11,913 bases of DNA, taken from assembly GCA_015057755.1 (NCBI GenBank), contig SVDR01000066.1:1-11913 (forward strand), in the 5' to 3' direction. Shown one piece after another: positions 6,805 through 11,913 of the stretch. This DNA is from Lachnoclostridium sp. GTDB taxonomy: Bacteria; Bacillota_A; Clostridia; Lachnospirales; Lachnospiraceae. Made by a program: the position numbers and the translations under genes. The stretch's first letter is position 1. Each line of letters opens with the position of its first letter. The notes beneath the pieces are model-generated. The model ran no database searches. It worked only from the letters and a program-made list of their open reading frames with translations, and had not been told where the DNA came from.

Positions 6805-8287
6805 GGTAGTATCTTACAGTTTCCTTCATTTTTTCCGGGCTGCACTGCGTATTGTGACGGATTTCTGCCGCGCGAATCTCTTCAATGGCCTGTGGAATTT
6901 TAACACCGGATAACTGTTCTAACTTGTCGATCATGCCAAACTCACCCTCTGTCTGTACATCTCCGCAAACGGCCTTGACTACATTCTCCGAAAACTTGTA
7001 AGGGCTAGCTGTGGATGCGATGATCGTCTTCTGCACATCTCCGGATGACTGTTTATATGTGCGATAAACACTCAGCGCCACTCCCGTGTGCGGATCGATC
7101 AGATAACCAGTATCCTCATAGAGAGCCTTGATCGTCGCCGCATTTTCCTCCATTCCTGCGTATCCTGCACAGAAATCAGCCATAAATGCCTTCATCTCTT
7201 TGGTAATCTCGTATTTGCCCGTCTTGGCAAGAGATTCCATCAGCGCCTTTGTCTGCTCCGCATTACCGCCGCAACTCAGGTAAAGAAGACGCTCCAGATT
7301 GCTGGAAACGAGAATATCCATGGACGGAGAAGAGGTTAAAATAAATGGGCGGTTTTTGTCGTACTCACCTGTCTCGAAGAAATCGTACAATACTTTATTA
7401 TCATTGGAGGCGCAGATCAGCTTGTCAAACGGAATGCCCATCTGCTTTGCAAAATTCGCCGCCAGAATGTTTCCAAAGTTGCCGGTCGGAACGGTTACAT
7501 TTACCTTTTCTCCGTTTTCGATTTCTCCATTCGCCAGTAATTTGGCATATGCGTAAACATAGTAAACAATCTGCGGAACCAGACGTCCGATGTTAATGGA
7601 GTTGGCGGAAGAAAACTGGAAACCATGCTCTGCCAGCTCATCGGCAAACGCTTTATCTCCAAAGATCTTTTTTACACCTGTCTGGGCATCATCGAAGTTT
7701 CCATCGATTCCAACCACGAATGTATTGTCGCCTTTCTGTGTCAGCATCTGCAGTTCCTGGACACGGCTCACACCATCCTTCGGGTAGAATACGATGATCT
7801 TTGTACCCGAAACATCTGCAAAGCCTGCCATGGCTGCTTTTCCCGTATCTCCGGACGTAGCTGCTAAAATCACGATCTCATTTTCCGCGTTATTTTTCTT
7901 TGCTGCTGTCGTCATCAAATACGGAAGGATTGACAACGCCATATCTTTAAAGGCAATAGTTTTTCCGTGGAACAGCTCTAAAAAATAAGCACCGCCTGCT
8001 TTAACAAGCGGGGCGATCTCTTCTGTATCAAATTTCTCATCGTACGCCTGAGTGATACAGGCTCTTAACTCTTCTTCTGTAAAATCTGTCAGGAACTGTT
8101 TCATCACCACGTAAGCCGTTTCCTGATAAGACATCTCTGCCAGTTCTTCTGCTGTCACATCCAGCTTCGGAATAATTTCAGGAACAAACAGACCGCCATC
8201 CGATGCCAGTCCTTTTAAGATAGCCTGAGAAGCCGTCACGTTGACCTCTCCGCCTCGGGTACTTCTATATAATAAATCATTTTTCAT
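6794..8287 (-). CDS. thrC: Threonine synthase
   Basis: This 497-aa pyridoxal-phosphate enzyme converts O-phosphohomoserine to threonine, the last step of threonine synthesis. The length matches the long, yeast/E. coli-like class of threonine synthase. Residues 1-80 form the typical N-terminal domain (YRSTRG at 7-12, GLASDGGLFVPE at 26-37). Lys114 in IAFKDMALS is the cofactor lysine. TSGDTGKAA at 144-152 and PTGNFGN at 267-273 are cofactor-phosphate-binding loops, and NSINIGR at 229-235 is family-typical. The frame is open upstream to a TTG at 8320, but the ATG at 8287 is chosen because GAGGAAAG (8299-8292) precedes it at normal spacing, the protein then starts like its relatives, and the promoter start near 8325 leaves no room for a ribosome site before the TTG. 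It is upstream of glnN in the same direction. No homoserine kinase or dehydrogenase gene is nearby. Confidence 0.96.
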   Translation of the reverse strand: MKNDLLYRSTRGGEVNVTASQAILKGLASDGGLFVPEIIPKLDVTAEELAEMSYQETAYVVMKQFLTDFTEEELRACITQAYDEKFDTEEIAPLVKAGGAYFLELFHGKTIAFKDMALSILPYLMTTAAKKNNAENEIVILAATSGDTGKAAMAGFADVSGTKIIVFYPKDGVSRVQELQMLTQKGDNTFVVGIDGNFDDAQTGVKKIFGDKAFADELAEHGFQFSSANSINIGRLVPQIVYYVYAYAKLLANGEIENGEKVNVTVPTGNFGNILAANFAKQMGIPFDKLICASNDNKVLYDFFETGEYDKNRPFILTSSPSMDILVSSNLERLLYLSCGGNAEQTKALMESLAKTGKYEITKEMKAFMADFCAGYAGMEENAATIKALYEDTGYLIDPHTGVALSVYRTYKQSSGDVQKTIIASTASPYKFSENVVKAVCGDVQTEGEFGMIDKLEQLSGVKIPQAIEEIRAAEIRHNTQCSPEKMKETVRYYLFK

Positions 8288-8331
8288 AACACTTTCCTCG
8301 CTTATCACTTTATCGCGCAAAACTTTTCAAA

Positions 8332-8360
8332 ATTGTAGCATACTTGGACCGAATACGCAA
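8332..8360 (-). promoter_or_regulatory. thrC promoter with extended -10
   Basis: On the minus strand TTGCGT (8360-8355), a 17-base spacer and TACAAT (8337-8332) preceded by TGC form an extended -10 promoter. The predicted start near 8325 gives a leader of about 38 bases, with no space for a T-box or an attenuator. Confidence 0.55.
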
Positions 8361-8372
8361 GTGGTTTGTGCA

Positions 8373-8401
8373 TAGTCAGATGTTCCTTAACATGATATAA
8401 T
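8373..8401 (+). promoter_or_regulatory. sfsA(-feoAB) promoter with extended -10
   Basis: TAGTCA (8373-8378), a 17-base spacer and a perfect TATAAT (8396-8401) preceded by TGA form an extended -10 promoter pointing at sfsA. Its -35 lies 12 bases from the -35 of the divergent thrC promoter. Confidence 0.6.
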
Positions 8402-8432
8402 CGTATGGAATCAGTATCATTCGGAGGTTCTT

Positions 8433-9149
8433 ATGTTTTATCCAAATACTATGGTTGGCACATTTCTTTCACGCCCCAATCGTTTTCTTGCTCACGTGAT
8501 GCTGGACGGGAAAGAAATCATATGCCACGTAAAAAATACAGGTCGTTTGAAGGAACTGCTTCTTCCGGGTACCGCGGTGGTTGTTCAGCACCATCCGGAC
8601 GCGGCGGAAACCGGACGAAAAACGGAATATTCTTTAATTAAAGTTGCGAAAGGGGATACCTGGGTCAATATTGACTCTCAAGCTCCGAATCAGGCTGCCT
8701 TTGAATGGCTGCAAACTTTGCAGCATGCTTCCGATCATCCGGGATTTTGTCCGCAAAATATCCGACGGGAAGTGCGTTACGGAGACTCTCGCTTTGATTT
8801 GTCTTTTATCGATTCCTTGACAGGAAAACCGTGGCTCATGGAGGTCAAAGGCGTCACTCTGGACGTAAACGGAACCGCAAAGTTTCCGGATGCTCCGACA
8901 GAACGTGGTATCAAACATCTGGAGGAACTGGGACACGCTGCGAAGGAAGGCTTTGGCACAGCAGTGTTATTTGTGATCCAAATGAAGGGAATTTCTGCTT
9001 TTTCTCCAAATGCAGACCGACATCCTGCGTTCGCAGAAGCGCTGAATCAGGCGCACGAACATGGGGTGCTCGTGCTGGCATATGACTGTATCGTGACGGA
9101 AAATGCCCTGCAGATCGATCAGCCTGTGACTGTGGTCATGCACGAATAA
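8433..9149 (+). CDS. sfsA: SfsA family protein (sugar fermentation stimulation protein, putative nuclease)
   Basis: The 238-aa product matches the usual SfsA length of about 230-240 aa. The N-terminal part (1-80) is the OB-like domain, with RPNRF at 14-18 and HVKNTGRLKELL at 32-43. The C-terminal part is nuclease-like (PD-(D/E)xK type), with RYGDSRFDL at 115-123, MEVKGVTL at 136-143 and FPDAPTERG at 151-159; Asp122, Glu137 and Lys139 are the likely active-site residues. SfsA was first named in E. coli for an effect on maltose metabolism and is now regarded as a DNA/RNA-binding or nuclease protein; its cellular role remains unclear. GGAGG at 8423-8427 is 5 bases before the ATG. feoA begins 50 bases after the stop with no terminator, so the three rightward genes may share transcription, although no functional link is evident. 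Confidence 0.93.
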   Translation: MFYPNTMVGTFLSRPNRFLAHVMLDGKEIICHVKNTGRLKELLLPGTAVVVQHHPDAAETGRKTEYSLIKVAKGDTWVNIDSQAPNQAAFEWLQTLQHASDHPGFCPQNIRREVRYGDSRFDLSFIDSLTGKPWLMEVKGVTLDVNGTAKFPDAPTERGIKHLEELGHAAKEGFGTAVLFVIQMKGISAFSPNADRHPAFAEALNQAHEHGVLVLAYDCIVTENALQIDQPVTVVMHE

Positions 9150-9156
9150 CCCCTTC

Positions 9157-9188
9157 CTCGCATATCTGAATAATAAGCACATTGCGAG
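9157..9188. repeat. Short inverted repeat between sfsA and feoA
   Basis: Six-base arms CTCGCA (9157-9162) and TGCGAG (9183-9188) flank 20 AT-rich bases, just before the feoA start. It lacks a following T-run, so it is not a terminator. It might be an operator or a leader hairpin for feoAB. It does not resemble a Fur or DtxR/IdeR box that I can recognise, and chance is a fair explanation. Confidence 0.25.
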
Positions 9189-9199
9189 TGAGTGATTTC

Positions 9200-9472
9200 A
9201 TGGTTCTTCCATTGAGTAATATATCCCCCGGAGAATCGGGTAAAGTTAAATTTCTGGGAAATAATGAGCGAATGGCGGGCAGACTGCGAGACTTGGGATT
9301 TACATCCGGTTCTGTCATTTCCTGTGTTATGAAACGTCCGAAAGGAAATATCGCTGCCTATCTGGTGCGAAACATGGTCATCGCTTTGCGCGAAGAAGAC
9401 AGCCGGCTGATTTTTGTGGAGGAATGTAAGGCTCCTGTCTCGTCCGGAACGATTTCGGAGGCAGATCTATGA
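9200..9472 (+). CDS. feoA: FeoA, small cytosolic partner of ferrous iron transporter
   Basis: The 90-aa product is a small SH3-like FeoA protein, which binds the cytosolic part of FeoB and supports ferrous iron uptake. The family pattern is visible: PLSNISPGESGKV at 4-16, then a MAGRLRDLGF-type segment near 25-34, a basic stretch (KRPKGN), and a final beta strand ending in VRNMVIALREED. The ATG at 9200 is preferred because it starts the protein like its relatives; only a weak GAGTGA precedes it, and in-frame GTG (9188) and TTG (9182) also lack ribosome sites. Its TGA stop overlaps the feoB ATG in an ATGA, the usual sign of coupled translation. The extra C-terminal tail after the SH3-like fold is about 15 polar residues. 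Confidence 0.88.
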   Translation: MVLPLSNISPGESGKVKFLGNNERMAGRLRDLGFTSGSVISCVMKRPKGNIAAYLVRNMVIALREEDSRLIFVEECKAPVSSGTISEADL

Positions 9473-11319
9473 TGCGGCGGATTGCACTGGTCGGAAATCC
9501 GAATGTCGGAAAGAGTACTATTTTTAATTCTCTGACCGGTTTAAGACAGCACACAGGGAACTGGGCTGGCGTAACCGTTTCCTGCACATACGGCGAATTT
9601 GAACACGAAGGAGTCTCTTTTTCTGTGGTGGACCTGCCCGGAATCTATTCTTTTGATACCCGATCAGAAGAGGAAGCTGTGACACGACGCTTTGTTGAAA
9701 CCGGGGAGTATGATTTTCTGCTGCTGATCTGCGACGCGACTTGTCTGGAGCGCGGTCTGCACCTGCTGCGACAGATTCTGGAGCTTGATTTTTTATCTTC
9801 TGATAAAAATGAACCATTTACGCCTATCCTCTGCGTCAATCTCTGCGACGAAGCTGCACGAAAAGGCATCGTGATCGACTTCCCGCTGTTGGAAACAGAA
9901 CTGGGAATTCCTGTGATTCCCTGTCGAGCCAGAGAAGCCGGAGGTCTGGACCGTTTAAAATCCTTTTTATCCACATATGCGTCTGTCGATTTTTGCAACC
10001 GTCCACATACTCTTCCACAGTTATTCGAACCGGAGCAGCTGGCTGCCCAGACAGTAGAATACACGCATACCGATTATCATTCCCGCGAAGAACGACTGGA
10101 CCGCATCCTTACCGCTCCCTTTACCGGAGGCGTCTGTATGATTTTATTGCTGCTGGGGGTATTTTGGCTGACGATTTCCGGAGCGAACGCTCCTTCTGCC
10201 TTTCTGTGGGATTGTTTTTTTCATTTAGAAACGATTCTGGCTGAAACTGCCTTCAGTTTTGGAGCACCGGAATGGTTTATCAGCGCCTTCATTTACGGAG
10301 TTTATCGTGTCGTAGCTTGGATCGTGTCGGTCATGCTGCCTCCCATGGCAATCTTTTTCCCTCTCTTCACTTTGCTTGAGGATCTGGGTTACCTTCCGCG
10401 GATCGCCTACAATATGGACGGCGCATTTTTCTCCTGCGGTGCCTGCGGAAAACAATGCCTTACCATGGCTATGGGGCTCGGATGCAATGCTGCAGGCGTG
10501 ACCGGATGCAGGATCATCGATTCACCTCGCGAGCGCCTGATCGCAATTCTTACGAACAGTCTGGTTCCCTGTAACGGACGGTTTCCACTTTTGATCACGA
10601 TGATCTCTTTGGGTATGATGGGATTTTCCGTTGGCAGCTCTGCCTCTCCATGGATTTCCGATCTGTATTCTGCCCTTCTTCTTACCGCTTTTGTTCTCCT
10701 GGGTGTCGCTGCCACGATGGCAGTCTCCTGGGTCTTATCGCACACACTGTTAAAAGGTCTTCCCTCTTCATTCACACTGGAACTGCCTCCCTACCGTCGT
10801 CCTCAAATTACAAAAGTTATTGTTCGCTCGATCTTCGACCGTACGTTATTTGTCCTTGGGCGGGCGGTTGTTGTGGCTGCACCGGCCGGACTTTTAATCT
10901 GGATCATGGCAAATGTTTCTCTTGGCGGGGGACATACGCTTCTTGCTTGTTACAGTGGTCTACTGGATCCCCTCGGACAATTAATGGGACTGGATGGAGT
11001 GATCCTGATGGCTTTTATCCTGGGCTTTCCTGCCAACGAGATTGTCCTTCCGATCATATTGATGGCTTATCTGCAAAATGGTTATCTGACGGAAATGGAG
11101 GATGTGTCCGGGCTGTTTACTCTGCTGACTGCTCATGGCTGGACGATCAAGACATTTATCTGCATGGCTGTTTTTTCCTTATTTCACTGGCCTTGCTCGA
11201 CCACCTGCCTGACGATACGAAAGGAAACGGGAAGCTGGAAATGGACATTCGTGGCAATCGCACTCCCGACGATTGTGGGAACCGGACTGTGCATAATGGT
11301 GTCCTGTCTGCTTTCATAA
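9469..11319 (+). CDS. feoB: FeoB ferrous iron transporter, short cysteine-rich variant
   Basis: This 616-aa inner-membrane protein takes up Fe(II) using an N-terminal GTP-binding domain. G1 is GNPNVGKST at 9-17, G2 lies in GNWAGVTV at 30-37 (Thr36), G3 is DLPG at 55-58 and G4 is NLCD at 124-127. About eight membrane segments follow from residue 217, in two gate (nucleoside-recognition) regions near 277-385 and 460-580. FeoB hallmarks are GLGCNAAGVTGCR at 336-348, SPRERLIAILTN at 352-363, VPCNGR at 366-371 and HWPCSTTCLTIRKETGSWKW at 573-592. It is shorter than the usual 700-770 aa: only about 60 residues separate G5 from the first membrane helix, so the helical regulatory domain is reduced. 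It has 21 cysteines, six of them between 323 and 368. GGAGG at 9457-9461 serves the ATG at 9469, which overlaps the feoA stop; a second ATG at 9472 is possible. No feoC follows. Confidence 0.93.
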   Translation: MMRRIALVGNPNVGKSTIFNSLTGLRQHTGNWAGVTVSCTYGEFEHEGVSFSVVDLPGIYSFDTRSEEEAVTRRFVETGEYDFLLLICDATCLERGLHLLRQILELDFLSSDKNEPFTPILCVNLCDEAARKGIVIDFPLLETELGIPVIPCRAREAGGLDRLKSFLSTYASVDFCNRPHTLPQLFEPEQLAAQTVEYTHTDYHSREERLDRILTAPFTGGVCMILLLLGVFWLTISGANAPSAFLWDCFFHLETILAETAFSFGAPEWFISAFIYGVYRVVAWIVSVMLPPMAIFFPLFTLLEDLGYLPRIAYNMDGAFFSCGACGKQCLTMAMGLGCNAAGVTGCRIIDSPRERLIAILTNSLVPCNGRFPLLITMISLGMMGFSVGSSASPWISDLYSALLLTAFVLLGVAATMAVSWVLSHTLLKGLPSSFTLELPPYRRPQITKVIVRSIFDRTLFVLGRAVVVAAPAGLLIWIMANVSLGGGHTLLACYSGLLDPLGQLMGLDGVILMAFILGFPANEIVLPIILMAYLQNGYLTEMEDVSGLFTLLTAHGWTIKTFICMAVFSLFHWPCSTTCLTIRKETGSWKWTFVAIALPTIVGTGLCIMVSCLLS

Positions 11320-11322
11320 CGT

Positions 11323-11349
11323 AAAAAGGGGTTCCTCTAAGGGAACCCC
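11323..11349. terminator. Terminator between convergent feoB and TRAP genes
   Basis: Perfect 8-bp arms GGGGTTCC (11328-11335) and GGAACCCC (11342-11349) enclose a 6-base loop. On the minus strand the stem is followed by TTTTTAC, a good terminator for the TRAP gene. On the plus strand only AATTCATTT follows, so termination of feoB is probably weaker. Confidence 0.85.
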
Positions 11350-11365
11350 AATTCATTTCACTATA

Positions 11366-11913
11366 TTAAGCGATTGCTTTTTTCTTTTTCTCAGCCATCT
11401 GCCAAGCACAGGATGCACCAACCAGTACAACACCGATGATATCAGTCATTGTACCCGGGATCATCATGCAAAGACCGCCAATAACAGCCATCAGTCTCTG
11501 AACAACGTTCATGTTGTTGAACATGTAGCCTTCAAGACCGCCTGCGATACCGAACAGACCAATTAAGGATGTAACTACGATGAGAGCCACATCAAGAACA
11601 CCAGCATTGATGAAAAGCATTGCCGGGTTCAGAGCAAAGATATACGGTACTACGAACGCTGCAATTGCAAGACGGGACGCGTTGAACGCCGTCTTCATCG
11701 GGTTAGACTTCGCGATCGCAGAACCTGCGTAAGCCGCAAGAGCTACCGGCGGAGTGATATCAGCAACGATACCGAAGTAGAATACGAACATGTTCGCTGC
11801 GATCGGGTTGATGCCCATACCGTTTACAAGGATCGGAGCACATGTTGTAGCCATGATGATGTAGTTGGCAGTTGTCGGAACACCCATACCAAGTACGATA
11901 CATGTAAGCATTG
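11366..11913 (-). CDS. TRAP transporter fused permease (4TM/12TM), C-terminal part
   Basis: The visible 182 residues are the C-terminal end of a membrane permease whose gene continues past the right edge; the Met at 11911 is internal. The segment GMGVPTTANYIIMATTCAPI, followed by NPIAANMFVFYFGIVADITP and PVALAAYAGSAIAKSNPMKT, is characteristic of the DctM-like large subunit in fused 4TM/12TM TRAP transporters. These use a sodium gradient and a separate TAXI-type solute-binding protein to import organic acids or similar solutes. About five to six membrane helices are visible, ending in a basic EKKKKAIA tail. No substrate can be named, and neither the binding protein nor the N-terminal small-subunit part is in view. 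The gene converges with feoB and ends at the shared hairpin 17 bases beyond its stop. Confidence 0.9.
   Translation of the reverse strand, partial: MLTCIVLGMGVPTTANYIIMATTCAPILVNGMGINPIAANMFVFYFGIVADITPPVALAAYAGSAIAKSNPMKTAFNASRLAIAAFVVPYIFALNPAMLFINAGVLDVALIVVTSLIGLFGIAGGLEGYMFNNMNVVQRLMAVIGGLCMMIPGTMTDIIGVVLVGASCAWQMAEKKKKAIA

Noticed and set aside
6794..8320. Longer thrC frame starting with TTG at 8320.
   Set aside because: The TTG has no ribosome site and lies about five bases from the predicted transcription start, while the ATG at 8287 has GAGGAAAG at proper distance.
8288..8432. Possible T-box or threonine attenuator before thrC.
   Set aside because: The predicted leader is about 38 bases, with no terminator hairpin, no T-box motif and no threonine-rich leader peptide.
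9150..9199. Possible Fur or DtxR-type iron box before feoA.
   Set aside because: The only symmetric element is CTCGCA/TGCGAG with a 20-base gap, which does not match either consensus. It is listed only as a weak inverted repeat.
10650..11324. Open frame of 224 codons on the plus strand in another frame of feoB.
   Set aside because: It overlaps clearly conserved FeoB membrane and C-terminal motifs and its own translation shows no domain.

Overview
The window looks like chromosomal DNA of an anaerobic, low-to-moderate GC Gram-positive gut bacterium of the Lachnospiraceae / Clostridiales type. The reasons are a type III glutamine synthetase (GlnN), a choline-binding GH25 lysozyme, a fused LicC-LicA choline enzyme, a Cys-rich short FeoB, a TRAP 4TM/12TM fused permease, strong AGGAGG ribosome binding sites and extended -10 promoters. 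No tRNA, rRNA, insertion sequence, phage gene or CRISPR array was seen. The species assignment is an inference from gene content.

Layout, left to right. Positions 1-436 are an AT-rich divergent intergenic region. It carries the first codons of a leftward gene (1-25), a leftward promoter, two inverted repeats and a rightward extended -10 promoter. Next is a 603-aa three-part protein (437-2248) made of a winged helix-turn-helix, a phosphocholine cytidylyltransferase and a choline kinase, closed by a terminator. It is followed in the same direction by a secreted GH25 muramidase with about 14 choline-binding repeats and a long Ser/Gly/Ala tail (2389-4542). A probable two-way terminator separates this from the leftward pair thrC (6794-8287) and glnN (4613-6730). 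Two promoters lie back to back between thrC and the rightward genes. sfsA (8433-9149) is followed by overlapping feoA and feoB (9200-11319). A second two-way terminator separates feoB from the 3' part of a leftward TRAP transporter gene that leaves the window.

How the genes work together. The first two complete genes form a cell-surface choline module: one makes CDP-choline, the activated donor for phosphocholine decoration of surface polymers, and the next encodes an exported enzyme built to bind such choline. No LicD-type transferase or choline transporter is present in the window. ThrC and GlnN are housekeeping amino-acid and nitrogen enzymes. FeoA and FeoB form a ferrous iron uptake system. 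The most notable items are the HTH-LicC-LicA fusion with a candidate palindromic operator just upstream of its promoter, its pairing with the choline-binding lysozyme, and the compact cysteine-rich FeoB. I found no clear evidence of a wholly undescribed system.
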